Shown: one piece after another, positions 11,740 through 22,538 of the stretch
How positions within the stretch are numbered: position 1 is the stretch's first letter
How the letters are laid out: each line of letters starts with the position of its first letter
Assembly: GCA_963662175.1 (NCBI GenBank)
Contig: OY759224.1
Coordinates: 20,841,489 to 20,905,488, forward strand
DNA length: 64,000 nt
Direction: 5' to 3'
Source: Aradus depressus
Lineage: Eukaryota; Arthropoda; Insecta; Hemiptera; Aradidae
The notes under the pieces: model-generated
Told to the model about the DNA's origin: nothing
Seen by the model: only the letters and a program-made list of their open reading frames with translations
The model's database searches: none
Made by a program: the position numbers and the translations under genes

Positions 11740-12315
11740 ATCAAAAGTTCAAGACATGCCATGTTTAAGAAAGTGCACGTATATTTAAAAGAACTTGAAT
11801 TAACAAACTTTTCATTTGGATTTCTAAAGAGATGCCATATATATATATTTTTTTTTTTTTCAATAACATTAAATCTAATCCAAAGGTTTTCAAATTATCT
11901 TACTGGGCGAACAGCGAAAATGAATAGCATAGAATTTACGAGAACAAATAATTGGGTTTATTTTCTTACATTTACTTAATAAAATTAAAAACTAAACATT
12001 GAAATGAAAATCGTAAAAACTAAATTCTTAGAACTATTTCAATCTTTTTTCTGTTCTATATTTTGACCATTCTTCAAATTTCAGTTATATATTTTGAGCA
12101 TATATATATATATTGTACATATAAATAAATAACAGTACCGTCTGTGCAGATCAATTTTATTGTTAATTCACTCCGACTTAGTTCATCACATCTTAAGCCT
12201 AAACACCACTCTCCATCTTCACTCAGACCGTCTCCATTGACTCAGACCTCGACTCTACACTAATTCAAAAACAGCTGATGGCCGAGAATTTTATGCGCCC
12301 GAGAATTTTATTAAA
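11740..12315 (+). repeat. Dispersed repeat; inverted copy at 17570-18125
   Basis: Several blocks, such as CCAAAGGTTTTCAAATTATC, AACAAATAATTGGGTTTA and AACAGCTGATGGCCG, recur in reverse complement and reverse order at 17570-18125. No coding capacity is seen. Each copy is followed at one side by a hammerhead-type motif (12629 and 18272), so this may be a body of the ribozyme-bearing repeat. Confidence 0.7.
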
Positions 12316-12628
12316 ACAATTACAATGGAGTGTGATATTTTATGGTTGTAAATAATTTACACAATATAAAGATTAAAACAATAAAACGCAGACAATTGTT
12401 TTCTTTTAAGAAATTTTTTTTTTTTTTTTTAATAGAGTTTGTGTCTGCGGACGGTCATAAATCAAAATATCCTGTCTGTTGAACCCTTCGAAAAGAAAAG
12501 TGCAGCATGGTTGGAGTGTGTGTTATTTGCAGCCTGTCGTATTCTTTATTTTATTTTATCATTCAATATAAGAAAAACTAATAATAAATCAAACACGTTT
12601 TTGAAAACTTATATTGTCTAATTCCACA

Positions 12629-12668
12629 AACATGTACCGGTTTCGGCTTACGCCATCGCCAGCACAAG
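12629..12668 (-). ncRNA. Degenerate hammerhead ribozyme motif
   Basis: On the minus strand: CTGGCGA (one change from the CUGANGA core), stem II GGC-GTAA-GCC, then GAAA, and a loopless palindromic stem III ACC/GGT followed by A. Probably inactive because of the G in the core. Same layout as the motifs at 45226 and 45825. Confidence 0.55.
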
Positions 12669-12840
12669 GTTCAACAATAATTCAGATACTTCTGGTAAAA
12701 CCAGGAGGTGGAAATCTCTATTCTAAGGGTAATAAACAACTGTGGACTTATTTGAAAAAATAAAATAAAATTAAAAGAAAACCAAAAACTAACATTCCAA
12801 GAAAACAATATAACATAACTGTACAATATATAGCTACTAT

Positions 12841-13192
12841 AGAGGGCGCCGGTAGCTCAGTGGTATGCGTGCTTGACTTCTGAGCTCAAGGTCGTGGGTT
12901 CGTAGCCCGACCAAGGCCCTTAGTTTATTTTATCTGGGAGGTAAAAAAAAACTTAAGCACGCCGTCCTTCAGATGGGACGTTAAGCGATGGTCCCGAGCC
13001 TGTACGATGTCAGGTACTCGTTAAAGACCCCTACCCTAGATGAATAAAAATTTAGGGTAGGTAAATTTAGGACTCCCACAGTAGAGTCGGGCTCATGTCC
13101 ACCAGAGTGACGAAAGAGCGCTCTGGTAGTAGGTGATATGACCTCGTAGTTAAAGCCCGGGCATGAGTCATGAAACCTAACCTAACGTAACC
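12841..13192 (+). mobile_element. Full-length tRNA-derived SINE with 12-bp target duplication
   Basis: Reference copy. The head GGTAGCTCAGTGGTATGCGT is the A box and GGGTTCGTAGCCC the B box of a tRNA-like pol III promoter. Then come the AGTTTATTTTATCTGGGAGG linker, the conserved centre CGTCCTTCAGATGGGACGTT, GATGTCAGGTACTCGTTAAA, and the 3' block with the self-complementary CCAGAG...CTCTGG. The tail is CCTAACCTAACGTAACC. It is flanked by TATAGCTACTAT (12829-12840 and 13193-13204), showing recent insertion by a LINE machinery. Confidence 0.95.
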
Positions 13193-14092
13193 TATAGCTA
13201 CTATATGTCAAGTAGAAAATTATTTAACCTAGGTTAATGGATATTTGTTAGCTGAGAGGGATTAATAAAAGAGAAAATTTGAAGTGTGTCTGGTCGTTCA
13301 AACAATTCCCATTTTTTCGAGTTCTATTAATTTCTAGCTGTTCCAGAGAATCTAATGGTCTACCTTTTTACCACTATATCAACACAGAAACGCAAAAAAT
13401 ATATTCGGACATTAATAATAAATCAATTTTCAAATAAATTTGACTTTCATTTTTTCTTATTTTTACTCAGTTTTTTAAAAACTCACTTTCTCACTTTTTT
13501 GACCTATCAGAGTGAGTATGGGCACTGAAGTATGCTAATGTAAATTGAACAATATTGTCATTGCAATCCAACTGAGAAAGTTGGTAGGTCCAAGCTTGTG
13601 TTGACTAATTTGTATAAATTATACATTTGAGTTCTATTATTTGAAGTCTATTATTGACTATAAACAGGAGAGACTGACAGACAGACTACAATACTGGTTC
13701 ACAGTTGTGGAGCCATCTTAAACACTTCTCTCGTCTCATGAATAGACATTATCTCCATTCAAACTTATCTCTGGGTAAACACTTGGATCCACTGCCAACC
13801 TTTGCACAAGCTAGTTTTCATCTCAACACATAAAGTTTGCTATAATAATCTAAAGAAAGTGCCAATATTTGGCATGTGTTTACTTGGCTAGTCCATAAAA
13901 TAAATTTAACTTATTCACAGACTTCATTTGTCATTCAACTTCGTGACTTAATATTTTCCTTGAGCAGAAACCCATTTTGAATACTCATTTTACCTTTCCA
14001 ACTTTACAAAGTATAGGAGAAGTTTGATTATATATAATAATTGTTTATATATAATAATCAGTCAGAAATTTGAACACAACATTACGGCGTAG
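13193..14092. other. No gene recognised
   Basis: AT-rich. Contains short runs of the CACTTT/CTCACTTTTTTG type also seen at 25553-25640, and near 13990 a trace of the 'aagtataggggaag' repeat. Confidence 0.4.
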
Positions 14093-14311
14093 TCAAGTCA
14101 CGCCTTGAATTTTCCGTGAAAACGCCGGGATAAAATAATTTTGTATTTTCTTTTCGATGCTGCCGTAGCTCTTGCATTTGTTCGGCACTAAACTTTTTAG
14201 GTTTTTTAAATCCCTTTTGATGCGAGTTTCCTCTGATTTGCGTTTTCTATAATGCCGCGCATATTTACGATTCATATGAGACGACATCTTTAATTTTTTT
14301 GCAATTTTCAA
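14093..14311 (-). CDS. Small basic ORF, family not recognised
   Basis: A 72-residue ATG-initiated minus-strand frame, very rich in Lys and Arg (NRKYARHYRKRKSEETRIKR, then DLKNLKSLVPN). The flank up to 14720 is more GC-rich than most of the window. The basic stretch followed by a leucine-spaced helix could be a DNA-binding segment, but no bZIP or bHLH spacing is convincing. It may be a transposon or retrogene fragment. Confidence 0.3.
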   Translation of the reverse strand: MKIAKKLKMSSHMNRKYARHYRKRKSEETRIKRDLKNLKSLVPNKCKSYGSIEKKIQNYFIPAFSRKIQGVT

Positions 14312-14760
14312 TTTAATACCAATTTTTAGATATATATATCAGCGAATATTTTTATTGTTTCACTTTGAGTCCTAGTAGTGCTCCTCAAGCTCTTTACGTC
14401 CTATCTAAATGCGTTATCACGCTACACTAATTTCTGATTTTTCACAACGCTAATTCGCAACAATCATCCGCCGGCGCCCACACTAGTCCGATAACGTCAC
14501 AGGCAAAACAAACACTGCACAACAAACACGTACAGACATGCTCTATCCATTGTGACCTCAATTGTTGTTATCGCATTATTAGTCTCGTAGATGTTACTAG
14601 ACAAGAAAGTTTGACCGGCTATCTTGTGCTTACCGAGCGAATAGACGTTTACACGTCAAAACCGAAAGCCGAATTGTTTGAAGGAGGGTTTTGCAAAAAC
14701 GGGCCATTTTGTGTTAAAAAGCAGTGGAGTTAAACATGAAGCTTGGTGGTGACTCTTCAT

Positions 14761-14866
14761 TTATCGCAAGTTCTGGGTGGCTGAAAAATTTCGATTATCC
14801 GAATTTTTGATTATCCGAACCACCCCACATAACATTAATTCGGATAATCGACTCTCTACTGTATTG
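14761..14866. mobile_element. Single end of a pogo/Tigger-like element
   Basis: The sequence ends GGATAATCGACTCTCTACTG followed by TA, with repeated GGATAATC/GATTATCCGAA modules. This is the CAGTAGAGAG-type terminal and subterminal structure. The matching second end was not found in the window. Confidence 0.5.
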
Positions 14867-15356
14867 AGTTTTAACCCTAACGGCGGGATGGCTTTAGAGG
14901 GAGAGCGAAAACGTAACTGATTAATTTGTTCTGGGGAAGTATATAGCCGTTGCATTACCTAAAACTTTTTTTTGCATTTTTACATTTATTGAGCTGAGTT
15001 TACGAAGCTCTTTCTTAGGCGACTCATGTATTTCGTTCTCCTCCTAAACCCCTTTACCGATCACATTGAAATTTGCCACGATGGTAGTGGACATGGTAAC
15101 GATGGTTTACTACTAAAAAAATTTGAAATCGAACATACCACGGAGAAATAATCACCGAAAAACGAAATCCCCATTGAAATAAATTGAGAGACAAAATTCT
15201 CGCGCAAAATAGAATTTTTCTATTTCAAATGTAAAAATCCGGGCGAAGCCCTTTTCGGTTTACCATCGGACACAACTTTTTTGAGCCGTTTTTTTCAGTG
15301 TTCTAACGTACAAACTTCGACTTTCTTTCGATAAAAATATTCGCAGCTGTTGTTGT
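14867..15356. other. No gene recognised
   Basis: No exon-like block or known repeat beyond traces of the dispersed 'GGCGGGATGGCTTTAGAGG' family. Confidence 0.35.
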
Positions 15357-15368
15357 CTACAAAAAGGC

Positions 15369-15617
15369 CTTTTAGTTTATTTTATTTGGGAGGTAAAATA
15401 AACTTAAGCACGCCGTCCTTCGGATAGGACGTTAAGCGATGGTCCCGAGCATGTACGATGTCAGGTACTCGTTAAAGACCCCTACCCTAGGTGAATAAAA
15501 ATTTAGGACTCCCATAGAAGAAGCGGGCTCATGTCCACCAGAGTGACGAAAGAGCGCTCTAGTAGTAGGCGATATGACCTCGTAGTTAAAGCCCGGGCAT
15601 GAGTCATAAAACCTAAC
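15369..15617 (+). mobile_element. 5'-truncated SINE with 12-bp target duplication
   Basis: Starts in the TTTAGTTTATTTTATTTGGG linker and runs intact to the CCTAACC tail. CTACAAAAAGGC flanks it on both sides (15357-15368, 15618-15629). A target duplication around a headless copy shows that truncation happened during insertion. Confidence 0.9.
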
Positions 15618-15629
15618 CTACAAAAAGGC

Positions 15630-16089
15630 TAGATATATATAAATAATGAATATATTCATAAAGAACATACAAGGTGAGAAGTTACTGATAATTATTAAAA
15701 CATTAACTGAGTTTTTGATACAGATATGCCTGACTCAGTTTTTGCAAACAGCACAATGTATTGCACACCTAGTTTAATAGGATATATAATGTATTATTTG
15801 ACCCGAACATTGTGTATGTAGTATTAGATTATATTACAGGTTGGAGAGAGCCACATAACTTGGATAGTCATGCCCTTCTAGAGCCAGCTCTAGGGGTTAC
15901 AGAGACTATAACTCCGGAGATAACATGAGATACCCATTCCATCAGTAACCGCTCCAGTCTGAGTGCAGTCATAATCACGTCTTTCCTAACGACAACCTCT
16001 ATCACACTTACTAAATTAGCAGATTAATCTCGACTCAATGGCTTACAATTGTTACTAACTCTTAAATTTGTTTTTTGTACGCATGTTAT
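15630..16089. other. No gene recognised
   Basis: A more GC-balanced block at 15840-15970 has no open frame and no repeat partner in the window. Confidence 0.35.
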
Positions 16090-16670
16090 ATATAATTCAC
16101 AGGGAATAAGTTGTTAAGTCGTAAAATGGTCAAAATGAGCTAAGTGTACTGTGATCTTCCCCAAGCAATCTGCGCACTGTGAAGAAGTTGGGAGCTCAGA
16201 ACTCTAATACTTCATCAAGACATCCTTCGTTCCTTGCTGCCTCTCTCTTGTTGCTTGTGGTTTTACCAAAACTATGTATTGAGAGAGAGAGCAGAAACTT
16301 AGTTTATAATAAATAGTAGAGCTAGTGATGATCTCCCAAGCCATCTGCGCACTGTGAAGAAGTTGGGAGCTCAGGACTCTAATACTTTCGGAATTATAAA
16401 GATGTGGGTTTCTTGGTATCTCGTAAAATTGTGTATGTTCTCGGTTAAATCAACTTAATCTACTTCTTTGAGGAATCATTCACGAGATAACTGCATTTAA
16501 CCATTTATTCACTACGGCAGACTATTCCAAGTGAAGAGGATGTTTTCGGTTAAATCAACTTGCTCAAGTTTAGAGAGGCATCATTCACGAGTATTTCAAA
16601 AAGAATAGTCAATAATTAGGTAAGTGATGGGGAATGATTAGGTAACTAAGGGAAAATCCAAGAAAGGATT
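16090..16670 (+). repeat. Dispersed repeat; second copy at 33970-34425
   Basis: Both copies share GGGAATAAGTTGTTAAGTCG, CATCTGCGCACTGTGAAGAA, two modules of GGTTAAATCAACTT each followed by CATTCACGAG, and GTGATGGGGAATGATTAG. The present copy has an internal near-duplicate of the GCACTGTGAAGAAG module (16172 and 16338) with unique sequence between. Non-coding, class unknown. Confidence 0.8.
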
Positions 16671-16870
16671 AACAATATTCATTTTCATTCATTCCTATAG
16701 ATTTAGAAGGTTTTTGATTAATGATGTTGCAAACATAATTTATTTATTCCAAAAACTGGATTTACACGATTAATGGAAAGGTAAAAAAGTGCTGCCCAGA
16801 AAAGTTACGAATTTATGCTTACCAATTTATTCCCTGTGACCACAGATATTTCCGTTCTATTATAATGAGA

Positions 16871-16967
16871 AAGGCGCCTGCCACGTTTTGACGAAAGAGC
16901 TCTCTGGCAGTAGGCGATATGACCGTGTAGTTGAAGCCCGGGCATGAGTCATAATAACTAACTATAT
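16871..16967 (+). mobile_element. SINE 3'-end fragment
   Basis: Only the last block (GACGAAAGAGCTCTCTGGCA to ATAACTAACTA) remains, joined to a short GGCGCCTG remnant of the head, so it is internally deleted. Confidence 0.75.
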
Positions 16968-17565
16968 GGGTCGATGAAGGCGTTGTATGTTAGATTTTTT
17001 AGTTGATCCATATCTCCAGATGGGTTTTAGTATGTTGTATATATGGAGTTCTCAAATAATAAAGTCGATCATTATTCATCGATTGATTTCAGTCGTCCAG
17101 ATCCAAACTAAATATAATTTTAAAATGTTTGCCACGACGTTCTTTGACGGGTTATCTAGGTTCAAGACCGCCTCAATTCTGCACAGAACTGAATGGAACA
17201 AGGTGTTTAAAAATTACATTATCCGTTAAATAATAAAGGACCCGTCCGAACTTTGTTCCTAATGAAAACTTCCTACCTAATTGATGAATAAATAATTCTA
17301 TCTCACTTAGTTCTATCACCTGCCCGTAATACACGGTATCTTTTAACGCATCTCTTCTTCAAGATTATGTCGTCTACGTATGAAATATTTATATATGAAG
17401 TTACTTGAATCAAAGTCAGCTATCTCCATCGTTCTACAAGAAATAAGGTGTGATGTATAAAAAAAATACACACATTAAAATGGTTAAATTATTAATATTA
17501 AAAAATTAATTATATTTATTTTTCTAGAAAAAGCAAATTTCTTTTAAAACAAATGAGTAAAAAAA
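16968..17565. other. No gene recognised
   Basis: A plus-strand frame of 80 codons at 16987-17229 has no recognisable features. Confidence 0.35.
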
Positions 17566-17569
17566 CAAA

Positions 17570-18125
17570 ACACGGCCATCAGCTGTTTTTTTAGTGAGAG
17601 GAGTGACGATTCGAGGCCTGGGTTCAATGGAGACGATCTGAATGAACATGGAAAGTGGTGTTTAGGCTTAAGTTGTAATGAACTAAATAAAAGTGAATTG
17701 ACTGTGAAATTGATCCACAAAGGAGGTACTATGGTTTGTTTATATGTACAGGATATATGCGCAGAAATATATAACTTGATTTTTAAAAATTGACCAAAAT
17801 ATAAAACAAAAAAAAATATTCAATTAGTGTTAAGAATTTAGTTTTTATGATTTTTCTTTTGATTCTTGTTTGTTTCAATGTTTAGTTTTTGAAATTTTAT
17901 AATGTAGATTTAAGAAAATAAACCCAATATTTGTTCTCGTAAATTCTATTCTATTCACTGTCCCTGTTGGCCCAGTAAGATAATATGAAAACCTTTGGAT
18001 TAGATTTAATATTTTTGAAAATTTAGAAGACAAGATAACATCTCTTTAGAAATCCAAATGAAAATTTCGTTTATTGAACTTTTTTTAAATGAGTGCGCTT
18101 TCTTAAAAATTGCACGTCCTGTGCC
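17570..18125 (-). repeat. Inverted copy of the 11740-12315 repeat
   Basis: See the partner entry. Shared blocks include CATCAGCTGTTTTTTTAG, GGTGTTTAGGCTTAAG and AACCTTTGGATTAGATTTAA. The copies differ by small indels, so they are old relative to the LTR element. Confidence 0.7.
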
Positions 18126-18271
18126 CACTATCAAATTTTTAACTACAAACTCCATCATCCATTTATTCAACAATTATCCAGAGCCACTTCTTCCTACAAA
18201 TTCACCACTACGAAGAATAATAAAGAAAAACGTATGTTTTTTTTTTTTTTAATATTCTCTATTTCACAAAA

Positions 18272-18315
18272 TAGATGGGAGTACTTTCGGTATTGCTACC
18301 ATCTTCAGCCACGAC
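18272..18315 (-). ncRNA. Hammerhead ribozyme, minimal stem III type
   Basis: On the minus strand, in order: stem I strand GTGG, core CTGAAGA, stem II GGTA-GCAA-TACC, GAAA, loopless stem III AGT/ACT, cleavage base C (CUC triplet), and the second stem I strand CCAT. Every conserved position of the hammerhead catalytic core is present and stem I pairs (GUGG with CCAU, one G-U). Loopless palindromic stem III is the hallmark of the dimeric hammerheads in Penelope-like elements and retrozymes. Activity is inferred, not shown. Confidence 0.75.
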
Positions 18316-18895
18316 CTAAATTTCGTCAAGAATAAAATAACCTCAGTAAAAAATCGTGTTTCATACAAAAACATTATTTGATACATGGCTTTCATTTTAA
18401 TTTTTTGGGCAGAGTTCCTCCAGAGATATTTTTCTTTAAGATCTGTGGAATCTACGTTATGTATAATCATTATTTTATGTAAATTTATTTTTTATTTACT
18501 GATTTAATATTATTTTATTTATCGATTTATATTTTTTTATTGATTAATTTATATTTATTGTTATTTTTTATTCTTATATTTGTTATTGTTACATTGTTTT
18601 CTTTCTCTTTTCTAGATTTCGCACATTGGGACCTGATGAAGGGACGTAAGAACGTCATGATAAAGAAGACCCTTCCGGAAGAATTATAAAAAATATTAAA
18701 ATAATTTTTAATTAATTGAAAAATATATCTACTGTATTTATTAGTATTATATTTTTTGTACTCATATATTTTCAAGTAATTATTTATTAACTTTTTATTC
18801 ATTTCATTTTATTTTTTAATAATATTGTTATTATTAATCAGATGTGTGTCAGAATGAAATAGTGATAGCTGTTTATGTAACTAATTTATAGGCTA
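18316..18895. other. AT-rich, no gene recognised
   Basis: Only T-rich low-complexity frames. A short GC-richer piece at 18605-18690 has no match. Confidence 0.35.
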
Positions 18896-19015
18896 TATAT
18901 ACTTATGTATACGTATCCATTATATATATATACTTATGTATACGTATCCATTATATATATATACTTATGTATACGTATCCATTATATATATATACTTATA
19001 TATACGTATATCCAT
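18896..19015. repeat. 31-bp tandem repeat, about four units
   Basis: The unit TATACTTATGTATACGTATCC plus ATTATATA is repeated head to tail, with the last unit diverged. Confidence 0.9.
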
Positions 19016-19579
19016 ATTTTGGTTGGACAGGAATAAATATTACGATATATATTATAAAAGTTTTTGTGTCAAACACTCCTCCCCTCCAATCACACTTTTC
19101 CCATTGGCTGAAATCAATAGTTGTCAGGCTTATGGGGATCTGGGTACGCACACAGGATTTTTTTTTTTTCATTTTTAAAATCACGGATTCGATAAACATA
19201 AAATTCTATGAAAACTCAACAACGAATATCGGAACAATTACATAAGCCATCAACTCAATCCCTTGTATAGTTCAGAAAACATGAAGAACGTTGGACATAA
19301 AAAAAACCTATTAAAACACAAAAATCTAATAATCTTTTTTCGTTAAAAAATCAAAAGGCACTTTGTATATATATATGTATGTAATCGAAAGCTCAAGAAA
19401 ATAACGAAATTCACTGCTCTGAGAACGACCAACGGAGTAAATTATTAAGACATCAAACTTCGTAAAATAAATAATTAGGGGCATTATTTTACTTTAATCT
19501 AATTCAGCGAAACCTAATAACCACACTCAAGGCTTAACAATACTTCTCCGTACAATTTAACTGTAATTTATAAAATATA
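19016..19579. other. No gene recognised
   Basis: Short frames at 18996-19199 on either strand overlap the tandem repeat and a T-run and look spurious. Confidence 0.4.
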
Positions 19580-19584
19580 TATAT

Positions 19585-20372
19585 TGTGATATATCGCATA
19601 TCCCAGAACGATTGTTAATTATAGTTATGAGAGCGACCACGAGAAGCGCACTAGTGGAAGATACATGAAGTGGAGGGGATGGAAATTGGAGGATTCCTCG
19701 CTGAAGTGCGGTATGAAGAGGAGTCGTGGCTGATGTGTCAGAGGAGGTAGACAGTCTTCAGTCAGCTATCAGAGGAGTTAGTCGGTCCTCGTTCAGCTAC
19801 GAGAAAGGAGTCAGAGTTGAGCTATTAAGGGAGAAGACATTCCTGGCTGAGCTGTGGGAAGAAGGAGACTCCTGTTTGACCGGACGTAGGAGACCGAAGA
19901 CTCACATTTTGCTGCTAGAGGGAAATCATCCCTGCTGCCTACTTCGAAGGGACTGGAAGTTCCTCAATCGTCGTGGATCCTGGAGGAGAGACCACCGACT
20001 TAAGCGTGGTTAGAAAAAGAAGACTTACAAGGTAACGGAATCATTTATTTTACATTTCTCCGACATCGAGACGAATGGCTGGATGAGCATCAATAGACAC
20101 CTTCATGTTGCGGGAGTTACCAGAACATTTAAGTCTATATAATTTATTTCATGTTTGATAGATATTTTATTCCAGATGTGCGATTATGGAGGGACGCCTC
20201 ACTAATATATGTCAATAATTGTGTTAATAAATGTATGTTGTCTTATAAATTGTTCTCTAAATTCTCTACAGCCTAGTTCACCTTCTGAGTACGCATGTTA
20301 ACCCCAAAAGTAAAATCATTTTCATAGTAATTAATAAAAGTTTAAAACCCCCAAGCAAAGGTCACTTCAATT
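19585..20372 (+). repeat. 5' long terminal repeat
   Basis: Starts TGTGATATATCGC. It carries a TATA-like TCTATATAAT at 20133-20142 and a polyadenylation signal AATAAA at 20226-20231, in the order expected for an R region between them. A 95-codon open frame (19726-20013) with internally repetitive Glu/Leu-rich sequence is duplicated in the 3' LTR. I do not treat it as a gene. The exact 3' boundary is uncertain by about three bases. Confidence 0.9.
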
Positions 20373-20473
20373 TATGGTGGATTGTGCCGGGTACGAAAGA
20401 AATCCGGTGAGATAAGAGAACAATTTATAATTTATATTGATTTATATCTATTATATTATTTTGTATTTTAAAA

Positions 20474-21316
20474 ATGGCTGAAGGGACAAGGTCAAAAATA
20501 CGTGAGTCAATGACAAAGGGTGACCAGAGGGAGGACGAAGAGACGAATGGAGAATTAGTATTAGAGACAAACGAAACAACGAAAAAGACGACAGACAGAA
20601 ACAGTAGTTTAGACATTGAAACATTAATGAAATTTATGACAGAAATAAAAGAAAGTAATGAAAGAATGGACTCAAATATGACATCAATTAGGACAGAGAT
20701 GACAGAAAAAATAGAAGCAAATATGACATCAATTAGGACGGAGAATAAATTGTACATGACAAAAATGACAGAGAACATAGAATCAATAAGGACAGATATA
20801 CGAAATGGTTTCCGAGAATTGAGCATAAAAATTGAGGACGTGACCGATCATAATAAACAATTACAGACTGACATGGACATTCAGGGACAAGAATTAACTA
20901 CGGAAACTGTACAACAAGGGGACATGATAGAAAAAGAGATAGTAGATACGAAAACAGAACTGACAGACAAATGCGTACAAATGAGTGAGGATACAGAAAG
21001 CCAATACATGTCTCCACTGGTATGCATACATAAGACAGACGATACTATCCGTATAGGTACAGACGATAGACAACATAGAACTCAGAAATTAATCATGGGG
21101 GGATTAGTATTAGTTGAACCATTAAGGATACCGAAAGACAACAAAGAAGCTTCTAAACTATTGCCATACTGGGAAGGACCTTATTTAGTAACAATTAAAC
21201 ATAACCCAGATACAGGACAAAAAAGGGGACGTTTTCATATTTCTCTTTTGAAAAGATATAAGAACAAAGGGTCGAAATTGACGCGGGAAATTGACAAGGG
21301 AAGAGCCCGAAACTAA
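20474..21316 (+). CDS. Gag-like coiled coil fused to integrase C-terminus
   Basis: 280 residues from an ATG about 100 bases after the LTR. Residues 1-160 are highly charged and heptad-like, with repeated MTSIRTEMTEK modules, as in many gypsy-type Gag N-termini. From about residue 215 the sequence changes to GGLVLVEPLRIPKDN, LLPYWEGPYLVT and GRFHISLLKRYKNK. This is the end of a Ty3/gypsy Pol: the 'L.P.w.GPy.V' strand pattern and the 'vH.s.LK.Y' motif of the integrase C-terminal domain. Everything between is gone without loss of frame. It could act as a Gag-like RNA-packaging protein, or the open frame may be a chance product of the deletion. Confidence 0.75.
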   Translation: MAEGTRSKIRESMTKGDQREDEETNGELVLETNETTKKTTDRNSSLDIETLMKFMTEIKESNERMDSNMTSIRTEMTEKIEANMTSIRTENKLYMTKMTENIESIRTDIRNGFRELSIKIEDVTDHNKQLQTDMDIQGQELTTETVQQGDMIEKEIVDTKTELTDKCVQMSEDTESQYMSPLVCIHKTDDTIRIGTDDRQHRTQKLIMGGLVLVEPLRIPKDNKEASKLLPYWEGPYLVTIKHNPDTGQKRGRFHISLLKRYKNKGSKLTREIDKGRARN

Positions 21317-22538
21317 CTCAACGCCGCAGACGGAATTGACCAGGATTCTTGGGGTCCCACGAACCCCCGGCTAGTTGAGTGCAATTGGGTATTTTTCGGA
21401 ATTCAGGAAAATATCCATACTGGGCATGTTTGTAAATAAAAATTGTAAATAAATATTATATAGTTTAGTGTTCATATATTTTCGTTTCGTTTTGTGTTAA
21501 TATTTTTGTTAGTTATTCATTTTGGCGGGCTTCAGGTCTAAACCTGACAGGACAGGATTGTTCAGGATATGTAGATAACAAATTAATTTTGGAACAGTAT
21601 TGTTAAGATAGCGGCTTCAGATCTAAACACAACAATACTAGACAGGACAGAACATTTCTAGATAAGTAAAAATCAAATTAACTTCGACACATTGTTAGGA
21701 TGGCGGGTTTTTCACTTTGGAAAGATATCTCAACAGATAGAATATTTTTAATTCTTTTGACTGTCGGCTGGTTAAATATTGATAGATAAATAAGGAAAAT
21801 TTTATTAACATTGTTACTCTTGGTTGCCTTGATGATTAAATATGGTGCGAAGTAAAGAAAGAAATGGTAATGGTAATTATTAAACAGAGAAGGATATTAG
21901 ACGATAAATAATGATATGAAAGTTTATGGAGAATTTTGTGAGCCGAAATAGGGCCAATCTACGATGTCAGGAAAGACATTCTTCGTCGATATTTGTGGTA
22001 GTAATTGTGGATATAGATGCGTTGAGAGCATATTTCGTCGTTATTAGTATTTTAATGCTGTGGAAGCATTCTTCGTCGGTCGTCGTTAATAATTGATACC
22101 TAAGTGGGGTATTTGGAATGAGATATGATAGCAGGAAAATGAAGATTGATAGTTAGAGAAAAAAAAAAGGAATTTTATTACTAAGGCACATGTATCGATG
22201 AATAATAAAGAATTTAAGGAGAATTTGAGGAATAAATAATAAAGAATAAATAATTTAAAGTAATAATTAATTAAAGAAGCCGACAGTACAAAGCTGATAG
22301 AATATGAGACAGACAGACGGGACGAAGTTGAAAAAGTACGAAACAGACTAACATATACAAGCCATTTTTAAATCCATCGTTATATATTGTAAAAAATTGT
22401 AATATAGTATAAGATTGTACAGTGTAATATAAGAAGTGTTCAGAAGTGAGTGAAGTTAGAGCCAAGTGAAGACAAAAAATTACGTCGCTACCTTAATAAA
22501 TGTATCTCCGCAATTTTTTTTAATCAAAGGGAGGCAAT
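21317..22538 (+). other. Non-coding 3' interior of the LTR element
   Basis: No long open frame. Two related modules ('GGCTTCAG.TCTAAAC..GACA') recur near 21525 and 21613, and 'CATTCTTCGTCG' recurs near 21978 and 22070. It ends in the purine tract AAAGGGAGGCAA before the 3' LTR. Confidence 0.6.

Noticed and set aside
12843..12915. tRNA gene candidate with A and B boxes
   Set aside because: It is the head of a SINE repeated many times with the same non-tRNA body; the anticodon arm and acceptor stem do not form a proper cloverleaf.
19726..20013. 95-codon frame in each LTR as a gene
   Set aside because: It lies between the LTR start and the TATA box, is repetitive, lacks an ATG at the annotated start, and is duplicated only because the LTRs are identical.
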